NCBI GenBank assembly: GCA_002104895.1
Contig: MCFG01000316.1
Coordinates: 1 to 64,000 of the forward strand
DNA length: 64,000 nt
Source: Anaeromyces robustus
Lineage: Eukaryota; Neocallimastigomycota; Neocallimastigomycetes; Neocallimastigales; Neocallimastigaceae
Direction of reading: 5' to 3'
Below the pieces are notes generated by a model. It made no database searches. It was not told the origin of the DNA and saw nothing but the letters and a program-made list of their open reading frames with translations. Positions within the stretch are counted from its first letter, which is position 1. Every line of letters begins with the position of its first letter. This document shows positions 1 through 11,180 of the stretch, piece by piece. Position numbers and translations under genes: made by a program.

Positions 1-414
1 GAAAAAGTATGGATTAATGCTCCACCAGCGTTTGCTACTAATGAAAATCAAAAACTTGCTCCACGCAAGTATGGACCATACAAAATCTTGGAAGTGCTAC
101 CTAATGGTAATTATAAAATCGACATTTCGAAGTCACCTTTCCCAAAACATCATCCAGTATTCCATATTTCTGAGTTAGAACCATACATTTCTACTCCAGA
201 AATATTTAAAAACAGGAAAAAATACAAAGAAACTACCGCCGAAATAGTAGAAATAGCCGATTTTAGAACTAACTACAAAGAAAAACGATATGAATATAAA
301 ATTAGGTACAAACATAGGCTAACCTGGCACTGGGTGCCTGCAACAGTTATTGAAAACGACCCACGTTACCAAGAATTATTAATCAATTTCAATAAAAGCA
401 TTCGCAAACATTAA
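1..414 (+). mobile_element. Chromovirus G (Ty3/gypsy): 3' end of pol
   Basis: The reading frame is open from base 1 and ends at 414, so it is the tail of a pol protein that begins outside the window. It shows the integrase C-terminal GPY/F module (RKYGPYKILEV), the usual HPVFHISELEPYI block that ends gypsy integrases, and then a chromodomain-like tail (YKIRYKHRLTWHWVPA). In the family this tail helps direct integration to particular chromatin. The matching polypurine tract and 3' LTR lie at 7008-8350, pushed away by two later insertions (560-1253 and 1293-6439). Only the end is visible, so I cannot judge whether the element is whole. Confidence 0.85.
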
Positions 415-559
415 TTTCAATTTCAATTTACATCAATATATAAAAAATCAATAATATAATCCAAAAAACAATTATCAATAATATTTACTAACACACCATA
501 GACTCATCTCAACAATTCATTTTGAAATTTCAACAAAATTCATAACAAACTTAAATTTC
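415..559 (+). other. Non-coding 3' tail of element G, first part
   Basis: A/T-rich sequence after the pol stop with no coding signal. It continues, after the younger insertions, at 1254-1292 and 6440-7020. Confidence 0.5.
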
Positions 560-1253
560 TGTCAAGACATCAAGTGCAATTGAAATTAGAATTTATAATT
601 TCAATTATTTTGATATATAATATTATTATTTATTATAATAATTATTAATAATTTTTTATGATAATTATATATAATAATTATTATTATAATATTTTATTTT
701 AAATATTATAATTTAAGATTATTTAAATAATCTAATAATATATTTTAATATATATATTATTTATATATATTCAATTATATTGAATAATATATTAATTTTA
801 TTACTATTTAATATCGATATTAATAACTTATTATATTACAAATTATTAATTATATTATACGTTAACGTATCACTTTAAATTAATGTATTAAATTAATGTA
901 TTAATATTTTATATTATATTTTATATTATTATTATCAAACTTACAAAGTATAAAAGAACATAACATAAAGTTATATTTAATGTTCTTTGTAAGGTTATTA
1001 ACACCTGAATTATATAGTTATATTAATATTATCAATATCTTATTTTTAAATAAAATTTACTATTAAAAAGTTAATCTTAAAGTGTTATTATTATTATTAA
1101 ATAAATATTGTGTTATTTGCATTACAATTAATTTAGTTATTATTTAAATATTATTTAATTATAAAAACTATTTAATTATAAAAACTATATAATTAGTCAT
1201 TCGACCTAGTAGACTTATTTAAATTAGAAAATAATCCAGTTGGAAACTTAACA
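560..1253 (+). mobile_element. Solo LTR, family S, copy 1
   Basis: A 694-bp unit from TGTCAAGACATC to GGAAACTTAACA, flanked on both sides by the 5-bp target duplication ATTTC. A second copy, also 694 bp, lies at 49952-50645 with a different duplication (TATCA). That defines it as a solo LTR. A TATAAAAG-type promoter box lies near 950. No internal domain of this family is present in the window. Confidence 0.9.
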
Positions 1254-1292
1254 ATTTCAATTTCAAAAAAAATTTTTTAAAATTTTTCATAT

Positions 1293-2007
1293 TGTAACGA
1301 ATCTCTCAATTAGTAAAATAGTAACCATGGTCTAGTGGTTAGTAACTATGACCATCTGGGCGAACACTCTGGGTTCGACTCACACCTTGTTCCAAATTTT
1401 ATAAAAATTTTATTTTAAATTTATTTATTATAAATTTCTGTATTTTATTCTGTATTTGTTTCTGTATTTTATCTCTGTATTTCTTTATAGAATTACATGG
1501 AATGAAATTAGAAACTTTAAGAAAAAATTATATAATATTTCTTTATTTTTCTATGAGATTCATTTTATAACAAAATATCTTAGTTTCTAGCAATTTTTAT
1601 TATTTTTTATGAACTTTTATTTTTAAAACTATTTTTCCGCAAAAAGTATAAATAGGTGTAAAACTTTTAGTTAAAATATTTTTCTTTGTGCTTTTATTCT
1701 TTTATAACTTTATATATATTAGTAATAATTAATTCATAAGTAGTTTGAAATACTACAAAGATTAGTTATTATTAATTTTTAATAATTAATAAAACTAAAT
1801 TCTAATAAAACATATTTTAAATAAAAATAAAATAAAACTTAAAACTAAATCTTACTAATATATATATCTCGACACCGACCTTTCAGGTTAACAAAGGAAA
1901 GGTGTTCTGATATTGCAATAAGTATCTTTTATTTTAAATTTTATTTTGTTTGTGTTTACCTCAGATTTTGGTGTCAATTGTAATATTGGAACTACCGTTC
2001 CGTTACA
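1293..2007 (+). mobile_element. 5' LTR of element A
   Basis: Starts TGTAACGAATC and ends TTCCGTTACA, so the ends form a 7-bp inverted repeat TGTAACG/CGTTACA. A promoter-like AGTATAAATAGG box lies near 1647. The first 100 bp hold a tRNA-like module, listed separately. No convincing tRNA primer-binding site directly abuts the LTR end (internal region starts ATAAAAGCACCC). Confidence 0.92.
1321..1393 (+). promoter_or_regulatory. tRNA-like module with Pol III A and B boxes in the 5' LTR of A
   Basis: TGGTCTAGTGGTTA (1328-1341) matches the D-arm/A box of Asp/Glu-type tRNAs. GGGTTCGACTC (1371-1381) matches the T-arm/B box. Box spacing is that of a tRNA gene. The acceptor and anticodon arms do not form a clean cloverleaf, so it reads as a tRNA-derived promoter and not a functional tRNA. 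The same module recurs in the 3' LTR (boxes at 5760-5773 and 5803-5813). Confidence 0.8.
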
Positions 2008-3563
2008 ATAAAAGCACCCAACAAAAGAAACACCGCCTGGAACCTTAGTGTCGAAAATTTTGGAATCTGCTACCAATTTTTAGTTTCTACCTTTTATTGG
2101 ATTCTACCGCCTTTTAGAACTACCTTTGGATATTACTTCCTTTAGTCTTAATCTTAGAATATTACTTTTCTTAGTCTCTGGATACTACCTGTTCTAGTAA
2201 TAATCTCCTAATCCCTTGAATACTTCTATCCTAGTTTTTGATTACCAGTTATCTACCTTGTATAATCCTTAGTTTTTAGTCTTGTCTTAGTCTTGTCTAC
2301 TTCTTGTTTACCCTTTGTCTACTTTTCTTGAATAATTCTAGTATCCATCCTATCAAGTATCCTTCTCGAATAAAAATTTTTCTTGATAAAGTAAAAAAAT
2401 AAAGCACCCAGATTCCACCCGTCCTTAGTTTAACCAAGTTCTTAGAACTACCGCCTAGTTTCTCTCCTTAGTCTTGGCCACTTTACTTTGAATTGCCTTT
2501 GAACTACTTAGAAACCTTAGTTATTGGAAATTTTGTACCACTCTAGAATAGTTAAAAAATTTTCCTTGTGTAACATTTTGAAAAATTTTCCTTGTACTAC
2601 CCGAAGATAAAAATAGTGTACCCCATAGCATTTGAAAAAGATTTTGTACTACCTTGCCAGTGATATTTTCGGAAAATTAATAAAATTAAATTAAAAAAAT
2701 TAAATAAATTAAATTAAGTGAATGAATATTAATAAATTAAATAAATTAATATAAAAAAATAAGTGAATGAATAAATTATAGAATAGATAAATTAAATTAT
2801 TTTTCAAAAAAATTTTTTCTAGTCAAAAAAAAAAAAAAAAAAAAAAAAATATATATTTATAAACTTAATAAAATTTTTAATAAGGAGAATCATTCTGAGG
2901 ATCCTTATTTTTATACTGTCTTTTTTCTTTTTATAATTAAATTTCAAGTTTCACATTGGCCCTCGCTGGTAGGCTCAGACGTAAGTCCTACATTCAGCTC
3001 GAGTAAGTTGATAAACTGAAAGAACAGCAGTGTGAAATAGAAAAAATTATTAAAAGAAAAACATCTTTGTAAACTTCTGTGTAATTAAATATCTATTAAA
3101 CTCTTAAGGTAAATTATTTGTAAAATATACTAGGAGCGTTTAGAGCTCATATACAGAGTGTTTGGCGTAAGTAACTAGTTTCTAGTAGGTTAAGAAACTA
3201 TAGTCAATTAGTTACTTAGGTATTGATAAAAGTGGGTAGTGTGAAAAGCACGCTTTCTTGGGGGAAGGAATTGTTGTGTGATAAAAAGCACTGCAATATC
3301 GGACGTTCAAGTTCAATACCTTCGTAAGCTCTGGCAAATAAGGAACTTCAGTCACCGAAGGCTGGAGGTTGGTCGTGAAGGTGAAGCGACTTTAATTATA
3401 TAGTTTTAATATTTATTTCGAGGTCTAGTATATACCTCTAGTTAGTAGCTTTTGCCGGTTTATTTTTAAAGTTGTAAGGCATAAAAAGCGAAATTAAAAT
3501 TTAAATTTACCTTAATAAACAATTTGAATTCCAAGTCGAGACCAATAATAAACTAATCAAACA
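2008..3563 (+). other. Untranslated leader of element A
   Basis: About 1.55 kb with no long frame. It is richer in C and T than the surroundings, has a 26-29-base poly(A) near 2827, and a GC-richer block at 2945-3040 whose ends are complementary (TTTCACA...TGTGAAA), which could form a stem. In retroelements this interval usually carries primer-binding, dimerisation and packaging signals; which bases do so here is not evident. Confidence 0.55.
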
Positions 3564-5408
3564 ATGATGAACGAAGATAATTTTTTCAATTTAAATGTTA
3601 CGTACAAAGATGGATTCGCTGGAGACCGCCGTTTCTTTAAAGGCTTTCTTGCAAAAATGAATTTTGTCTTTATGTTGCAACCAGAAAAATTTTCTGAAGA
3701 TCCAGTTAAGGTTGCATACATCATTTCCAGACTTTACGGTTCTGCAATGAATTGGGCTGCAACTTTAATTGAAAATGTGGACCCATGTTTAGACGACTAT
3801 GAAGCGTTTATATCCAAGTTTAAAGCTACCTTTGGAAATTATGATTCAACCTTCATAGCAAACCAAAAGCTCAGAACCATTAAACAGAAACGTCTTGGAG
3901 ATGTAAGAAGCTATATCCTGGAGTTTAATAAATATGCAGATGACTCTTCTTGGAATGAAGCTGCTAAAATGGATGCTTTTCTCGCAGGATTAAACGACAA
4001 TATTGCAACCAGAATCTTAGAAATGTTTCCTGGACCACAATCCTTATTCTCTCTTCAAACCATAGCTTCTCGTATAGATTTAAGACTTTCTACGCATAAT
4101 CAATATTTTAAATCAAATAATTCAAGTAATCATTCTTTTGGCCGTCATGCTAACTCTTTTCAATTTTCCTCAAGTAAATCTAATGAAACAATAACTCGTG
4201 AAGAAAAAGAAAGAAGAAGAAAAGAACATCTTTGTTTCTACTGTGGATCGAAAAATCATCAAGTTAATAATTGCCCTTTAAAGAATAAAGTGAATGAATA
4301 TGACAATAAACCCTCTTCCAGCAATGCTTTTATTTCTAATCCAGAATCCAAACCAAAATCAAGACCTAGACTTTCTGATGATCCATCTTTGAATGCTCCA
4401 GTTGCCGAATTCAATCTACAAACTTTAAACTCTTCTTGCAATGCTAAATTACTCATCGATTCAGGTTCTCAATTAAATCTTATGGATATACACTTTGCTA
4501 AAGAAAACAATATTCCTTTTGATTCTGATTCTACTTTTCCTGCCGTTTCTGGAGTAGCCGGAAATCAAACAATTTTTGGTAAAACGTTTCCCATCTCGTT
4601 GAAATATAAAAATCACCTTTGTAAAACAGAATTCTATATTGTGGATCTACCTTCGTATTGTGGTATTCTTGGAATAGATTGGCTCGTAACTCACAATCCC
4701 TCTATCAATTTTACAACTAAAGAAATAACTTTCAATTCAAATTACTGTCTTTCAAATTGTTTAATACTCCCAAATTCATTCGTGACGAATTCTCAAAATA
4801 CAAAATCTGATAAATCTTGTAAACCTCATTCTAAAAATAATAATAATCTTGATAATCACTCTGGCAATAAACCTTCTTGTAATACTTCTTGTTTCCACTC
4901 AGAACGTACAAAATCAATTAATTCACAACCTTTGAAAAATAATAATAAACCAACTTATGTTTCTAACTCTTGTGTACTTCCTAGAAAAAATTCTTGTAAT
5001 AATCCTGTTAATCTTAGTACAAATTCTTGTAATCCTGTTAACTCTAGTAATTCTCCTTGTAACTCTGTTAATCTTAGTAACGATTCTTTTAATAATAATT
5101 CTTGTAATAATCTGAAATCTGGTAATCAATCTGTTTCCTCTGGCAATCCTAATTCTTGCTCAAAATCAAATTCTTCAAATCAACCTATTCAAAATATTAA
5201 TTTTTCAAAACCCAATAATCCAATCTTTTCGAAGGAGAGTGTGAATAATAAGAATAAATCAAATTCAAATTTTTATTCAAAATCAATTAAATACAAAAGA
5301 AAACAAAACAACAAATTCAAAGAATTTAAAGTTGATGCATACCTCCCTTATGAAGATAAACCACCTGAAAATTTACCCTGTTATTTTGTTAAAAACAAAT
5401 CAAAATGA
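3564..5408 (+). CDS. Gag-protease protein of element A (614 aa)
   Basis: The single protein of element A. Residues about 5-180 look like a gypsy-type Gag capsid region (e.g. RFFKGFLAKMNFVF, ALL-helix character). At about 223-237 there is a zinc knuckle C-x2-C-x4-H-x4-C (CFYCGSKNHQVNNC), which binds RNA in this family. At about 296 the retroviral-type aspartic protease active site LIDSGSQ appears, with its usual downstream partner ILGIDWL near 368. In autonomous gypsy elements RT would follow. Here an Asn/Ser/Cys-rich low-complexity stretch leads to a basic tail and stop. The start is the first of two adjacent ATG codons after the leader. The frame is fully open, consistent with a young copy. 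The function is inferred from motifs. Confidence 0.88.
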   Translation: MMNEDNFFNLNVTYKDGFAGDRRFFKGFLAKMNFVFMLQPEKFSEDPVKVAYIISRLYGSAMNWAATLIENVDPCLDDYEAFISKFKATFGNYDSTFIANQKLRTIKQKRLGDVRSYILEFNKYADDSSWNEAAKMDAFLAGLNDNIATRILEMFPGPQSLFSLQTIASRIDLRLSTHNQYFKSNNSSNHSFGRHANSFQFSSSKSNETITREEKERRRKEHLCFYCGSKNHQVNNCPLKNKVNEYDNKPSSSNAFISNPESKPKSRPRLSDDPSLNAPVAEFNLQTLNSSCNAKLLIDSGSQLNLMDIHFAKENNIPFDSDSTFPAVSGVAGNQTIFGKTFPISLKYKNHLCKTEFYIVDLPSYCGILGIDWLVTHNPSINFTTKEITFNSNYCLSNCLILPNSFVTNSQNTKSDKSCKPHSKNNNNLDNHSGNKPSCNTSCFHSERTKSINSQPLKNNNKPTYVSNSCVLPRKNSCNNPVNLSTNSCNPVNSSNSPCNSVNLSNDSFNNNSCNNLKSGNQSVSSGNPNSCSKSNSSNQPIQNINFSKPNNPIFSKESVNNKNKSNSNFYSKSIKYKRKQNNKFKEFKVDAYLPYEDKPPENLPCYFVKNKSK

Positions 5409-5724
5409 AAAAGAAAAACTTAAATAATGAATCTCAACTATTAAACCTATTTTATCAATATTTTTATCAAACTTAGTATTATTATTAGTTTAAATCTTAG
5501 TTTAGTTTAGCTTAGTTTAGCTTATTATTATTATTAATATCATGTAAACTTTATTAATATTCATGTATTTTATATTCATGTATTTTTATTAATATCAAAT
5601 TATATTATTTTTACACCTATATAGTATAGTTTTAGTATAGTTTAAAATTTAGTTAAAACTTTTCTTAGTATAGTTTAGCCTAGTCTTAAGATTCGTCTGG
5701 TATCCGAATCCTGAAGGAGGACCA
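5409..5724 (+). other. 3' untranslated tail and polypurine tract of element A
   Basis: Short T-rich tail with the repeated motif TTAGTTTAG, then CGTCTGGTATCCGA and GAAGGAGGACCA directly against the 3' LTR. The same pair of motifs precedes the 3' LTR of the miniature element C at 37,943-37,971, tying A and C to one lineage. Confidence 0.7.
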
Positions 5725-6439
5725 TGTAACGAATCTCTCAATTAGTAAAATAGTAACCATGGTCTAGTGGTTAGTAACTATGACCATCTGGGCGAACACT
5801 CTGGGTTCGACTCACACCTTGTTCCAAATTTTATAAAAATTTTATTTTAAATTTATTTATTATAAATTTCTGTATTTTATTCTGTATTTGTTTCTGTATT
5901 TTATCTCTGTATTTCTTTATAGAATTACATGGAATGAAATTAGAAACTTTAAGAAAAAATTATATAATATTTCTTTATTTTTCTATGAGATTCATTTTAT
6001 AACAAAATATCTTAGTTTCTAGCAATTTTTATTATTTTTTATGAACTTTTATTTTTAAAACTATTTTTCCGCAAAAAGTATAAATAGGTGTAAAACTTTT
6101 AGTTAAAATATTTTTCTTTGTGCTTTTATTCTTTTATAACTTTATATATATTAGTAATAATTAATTCATAAGTAGTTTGAAATACTACAAAGATTAGTTA
6201 TTATTAATTTTTAATAATTAATAAAACTAAATTCTAATAAAACATATTTTAAATAAAAATAAAATAAAACTTAAAACTAAATCTTACTAATATATATATC
6301 TCGACACCGACCTTTCAGGTTAACAAAGGAAAGGTGTTCTGATATTGCAATAAGTATCTTTTATTTTAAATTTTATTTTGTTTGTGTTTACCTCAGATTT
6401 TGGTGTCAATTGTAATATTGGAACTACCGTTCCGTTACA
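5725..6439 (+). mobile_element. 3' LTR of element A
   Basis: 715 bp, apparently the same sequence as the 5' LTR, including the tRNA-like module and the TATA-type box. Followed by target duplication CATAT, which also precedes the 5' LTR. Confidence 0.92.
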
Positions 6440-6730
6440 CATATAAATTAAATAATCAAAAAAATTAAAAAACACTTCAATTTTATTAAAATTTAACATG
6501 CGATCGTTTTACATCTTTATTTCAAAAATTACAATTTTACACTAAAAATCAAAATATACAATATACACACTCAATTATTATCAAAATTAATATGAAAATG
6601 GACTATTAATTATTAAAAATATTCAATTTTATTATAAAATATTCACTATTATTGATATCAATTTTATTATTCAAAAAATAAATTTTTTTTTATAATTTTT
6701 CAATAAAAAATTTTTATTAATTAAAAATTT

Positions 6731-6771
<41 letters not shown>

Positions 6772-7020
6772 AATTTTAAAAATTTTTTTTTCAATATAAA
6801 TTTCCATATATTGCAATATATTCAAAATATATCATTCAATTAAAAATTTTTAAAAATTTAATATCAACTATTTTATATTATATATTTATTATTCAACTTA
6901 TAATATATTCAATTATATTATTTTAACTATAAATTATTTAAAATTATTAATTTCAAACTTTAATTCATATTATTTGGTTATTGACAATCGCCTGGAATTC
7001 GATTTTCTTTGGGGGAGCGA
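6440..7020 (+). other. Non-coding 3' tail of element G, last part, with polypurine tract
   Basis: A/T-rich, including an A run of about 34 near 6730. It ends in the purine tract TTTGGGGGAGCGA (7008-7020), the second-strand primer site abutting the G LTR. Confidence 0.65.
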
Positions 7021-8350
7021 TGTCACGAATATTAGTGGATTTAAAATTGAAATTCACTAACAGATCAATTACATTTAAATTTCGTTATTGACTAAATCAC
7101 TTAAAATTCGATTTTCAATAAAATAAACAAATATTAAAAAGTATTTAAACTGATATTGTAAAGGGTTTGGACAAATTAAATAAATATTAATCAACTTAAT
7201 TTAACCCTTAAGATATTAATAAAAATAATCAGAAGAAAAATAACGATAACTTGCCAAATAATTGAGATTTTCCGTTGATTCTATGCTCATTAGGAAGCTC
7301 TGCTCGAGAGCTACAACATATCTGAATTTCAGCCCATTTGGACCACTGGTTGGCGAGATATTGGACTTTAAAGGTTTACACAATATAAAAATATAATTAA
7401 ATATTTACAAGGATCCATAAATAAATAATTATAATATTTTATATAGATAAAATCTTTTTATTTCAATAATTATATTATAATTTATAATAATAATAATCAT
7501 TCAGATATACAGAAAACGCCTTCAAATAATTTATAAAATATTAATTAGAATAATAATAATAATTTATATAATATATTATTATAATAATTGTTAATTATTT
7601 TTATAAAAATTAGAATAGTTGATTATTATATTAATTTACAGAAATTCTTAGAATTCCAAAAAATCTCAAAAAGATTTAAAATTTACTTAAGATCTTAAAT
7701 AATTAAAAATATCCCATTTTATCTAGAATTAATTATACAGAAAAGATTATAAAAATCCAAAGATAAAAATAATTAATATATAGATAAATAATTAAATAGT
7801 ATACTAAACAATTAAATAATTAAATAGTTAACTAGTTAAATAATTAGAATAGTTATAAATCTAAATCTTAGATTATAATTCTTATCATTAAATTTATTAA
7901 TAGTTTATATAGTTTTATATTAGTTTTATATAGTTAGATTTTTATCAATATTATTTTATTCATATATTTTATTTAAAATTATACATGTATAAATATATTA
8001 TCAATAGATTATAATAATTAAATGTATTAATAATTATTAGATTTAGAAAAAGTATAAATAAGGATTGAAATTACAATTCCTTTTAATCTTTGTAAGATTA
8101 TTAATCTAAAATTGAATTAATGACTTAATAATCTAATTATTATTTAAACTTTTCTTAATTAATTATTAATAAAAAGTATTATTATAAAACTTAATTATTT
8201 TAAAACGTGTTCTTTAATTAATTAATTAATTTCTTGTGTATTAATAAATAAATTTGCCTATTAATTATATATTTGTTTAATTAGTTATTTTGTTATTAAT
8301 TAAACATCTTGACCTGACCATTATTAAACCAAAACTACCCACATTTAACA
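7021..8350 (+). mobile_element. 3' LTR of chromovirus G
   Basis: 1330 bp from TGTCACGAATATTAG to CCACATTTAACA, with a polypurine tract directly upstream. Reverse-strand copies of nearly equal length lie at 48,615-49,946 and 60,201-61,531. A TATA-type box (AGTATAAATAAGG) is near 8050. A GC-richer core at about 7240-7375 is conserved in all copies. G appears to have inserted into the LTR of element L4, which begins directly to the right. Confidence 0.88.
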
Positions 8351-8662
8351 GATATTAATAAAAAGTGGCTGGTATTAATAATAATTTTATAATTTTTATA
8401 ATTTTTATATTGATTTTAATAATAAAATTTATGGTATTAATAATAATATATATATTTAAATTGATATTAATAATTTTTATATTGATTTTTTAGTAATAAT
8501 ATATTGAATATTTATATTAATAATATAATTTAATATTAATAAATTTATATTTGTAATATATATTGGAAATTTTCACTTTAATATAGAATGTAGGAAAGTT
8601 CTACAAGCCACAAATAAAGTAATCTTGATGAAATTAAGATTAATTGTTCATTCTTTATCAAG
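8351..8662 (-). mobile_element. 3' LTR (part) of gypsy fossil L4
   Basis: Read on the minus strand the LTR begins TGATAAAGAATGAAC, directly after a purine tract AGTGGGGGCATC. The same start is seen in family L3 (34,005 and 35,872). The other end is cut by element G, so the rest lies left of the window. Confidence 0.65.
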
Positions 8663-10531
8663 ATGCCCCCACTAAGACTCAAGCTACACTGAAGCTGAGT
8701 TAAACTTGACTATATTCTTCAAGTGAACATTTCTGTTCATTAATATACCAGAAGCAGGATCAGCTAACGTAACAGTATTATATTGTTTCTTGATTACTCT
8801 TAAGAGTTCAACAAAATATGGTTTTAACTTTGTTCGGCTGAAGTTTCTTACTAACACTAAGTCACCAGGTTTAATTCTTTTACCTTGGTTCATACTATTC
8901 TTTTCTTCTCTTCGGGTAGCCCAATACTTAGTTGCATTTTTAATATTAGCTATTAAAATCATTATTAAAATTATTAGAAAACTCATTAAAACCATAATTA
9001 TTATTAAAATTTTTATTATTATTTTTATCCATAATATTATCACTAAAAATATTTGAAAAATTTTTCTCTTCGTCATTAATAACATTATTATTATCATCTT
9101 CATATAGAAAACATATATATTTATCTTCTGTTTCTAATAAATAATCAACTAATACATTTTTATTTAATTCTTCAATTTCATCGTTTATATCTTCTTCTTC
9201 TTCTTCTAATTCATAAACACTTTCAAAGCTTCCAATTTCTCTAACTTCATCAGTCTTTTGATAAAGTATATGCTCTGAAAAGTCCATTATTAATTTTTTT
9301 CTTGCTAAAGCTTTAACACCTATTCATACTTGGAAAATATCATCTTTTTCAACTAATCTAAATATTTCTTTTGAAGTGATATTTCCAATAGTTATTTCTA
9401 TTTCATATAATTTAGAAATAAGTGTCGTATTATTGCAAGCTTGATATAATGTTTCTTTAATAGTAGATATAGGTTTAAACGGAATATTATTTTCAATCAT
9501 GAATTTTTTTGTTATCATATTAATATAAGAACATGAATCTAAATAAACAGTAGTTTCAACATTTTCTACTTTACATTTTGTTTTCACAATTTTATCTTTT
9601 TTAATTGTAGATAAAATAGTTCCTTCATCTTCTACTATTGATGTATATTTTAAGGCCTTTGATAACTCAGTTCTTAATTTTGGATTAATATTAAGCAACT
9701 GTCCAATAGTTATATTAGCGAATTTATTTCCAATATCATCTACTATATTATAATTGTCTTGATTTTCGGCAATTTTTAGTACCTTTGTAGCATTTTCTTT
9801 ATTTTTTTTTTCTGCCTTCTTTTCTCTAGGAAGTTGAATTTCTTTTGCTAATTTTCTTATTTCTTTTGCTCTTTCTTTTTTATTATTTTTCTTAGCTTTT
9901 TCGATTGTAGGTTCATTTATAAATGATGGGTCAAGATATTGCAGACTTTCAGTTTGATTATTAATATTTTCTTTTTCTATATTATTATTTTTATTTTCAC
10001 TTTCTGGTTCCACTTCCATCGATTCTTGTTTATTTGATGGTACTTTTATGGGTTGTGGATTTTCTTTTAAGCTTTCTTTTATTGTTTTCTTATAAGGCTT
10101 ATTGTTATTTGTTTTTCTTGGTCTTCTTTCTGAAACCATTGTTATCTCCTTTTCTTGTTCATTCTTTATTTCTTTTTAATTTTTAGAAGGTGAAATAGTA
10201 GTGAGTATAGTATTGGTTTGATTTATGGGAGTATTCCTTCTCCCATTCATAAGTTTAAAGGATTATTATTTAATTTATTTAATTGTCCTTCTTCTTCCAT
10301 TTTTGCTAAGTCTTTGAAACTATAAGGACAATCTTGTCTTCTGTGCCCATTTTGACCACACTTGTAACATATAGTATAAGGGTTAGAGGGTTTAGAATTT
10401 TTATTGTTTTGATTTAAATATTATTATTATTATTATAATTATTATTATAATTGATTGGGTTATTTCTAGAATTATAGGGATTAAATTATTTCTATTTCCG
10501 TTATTATAATTTCTATTGTTATTAAAATTAT

Positions 10532-10563
<32 letters not shown>

Positions 10564-11180
10564 TTCTCATTATTATAATTATTATTATAATTTGAATTAA
10601 AGTTATTTTTATTACTATATGAATTCCATTGGTTATTCATAAACATAACTACATTATTATTACGATTAGGAGTTTCAATGGCCGTTTCTGCTAATTCTGC
10701 TATTTCTGAAGCTTTTTCAATATCTTCAGGTTTAGCAGTAATTACGAGTTCTAATAAACGGCCAGAAGCAATGGAATCAGCATAATCATTTATAGTAATA
10801 ATTTGTTTAAAATCTTGTTTCAAATTTTTATAATAGTTATTATATCTCCAATTAAAATCCTTTATAGTTCTCCTCTTCTAATTCTTAAAGCTTTTAAATT
10901 AAAACATTTTTCGAGGAGTTATATTTAAATACTTTTCTATTGCTTCTTTTATTTCATCAACAGAAGGGTATTTAATTACTCCGTTTTCTTCTACTTTAAG
11001 GTCGTCTATAACTCCTTTTAATCTTCCTTTAACACATTCTTTTGCCCAAGCGAAGATTTTCTTTTCTTCACTAATGTCGGACAGTTCCATCACTCTTTTA
11101 AATTCTTCTGTCCAACTTTCTATGTCTCTTTCTTGACTACCAAGTCTTGGTAGCATTCTAGAGATTTCACTTATTTTCAT
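8663..11180 (-). mobile_element. Gypsy fossil L4: gag, protease and integrase-tail pieces
   Basis: Read right to left: a Gag capsid piece (10,899-11,180, e.g. DIESWTEEFKRVMEL) and an Asn-rich Gag continuation (10,401-10,823). Then a zinc knuckle CYKCGQNGHRRQDC around 10,320-10,380, a Lys/Glu-rich protein with a protease-like segment (9324-10,139), an acidic piece (8946-9287), and an integrase-tail-like piece (8684-8950, IKPGDLVLVRNFSRTKL). Reverse transcriptase and most of the integrase are absent, so this copy is broken in several places and looks internally reduced. It is older than element A. Confidence 0.75.

Larger units (their letters stand above)
1293..6439 (+). mobile_element. Element A: complete-looking Gag-protease-only LTR retroelement
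   Basis: Two 715-bp LTRs (1293-2007 and 5725-6439) enclose a 3.7-kb internal region, and the whole is flanked by the 5-bp duplication CATAT. The LTRs showed no difference to my eye over the stretches compared, so insertion is recent. The internal region has a 1.55-kb leader, one 614-codon frame (gag plus aspartic protease) and a polypurine tract (GAAGGAGGACCA) abutting the 3' LTR. No reverse transcriptase, RNase H or integrase is present and there is little room for them, so it should depend on another element. It sits inside the 3' tail of element G. It looks whole, with no obvious break. Confidence 0.92.

Noticed and set aside
1321-1393. A functional tRNA gene in the A LTR
   Set aside because: A and B boxes are good, but acceptor and anticodon stems do not pair properly; the sequence is tRNA-derived only.
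1888-2076. Minus-strand 62-residue frame with Cys residues
   Set aside because: Spans the LTR/internal boundary of element A and so is not a gene; the short LTR-end frame recurs only because the LTR is repeated.
4259-5129. Minus-strand frames opposite the element A protein
   Set aside because: Antisense shadows; the Ile/Thr/Arg repeats mirror the Asn/Ser-rich linker on the plus strand.
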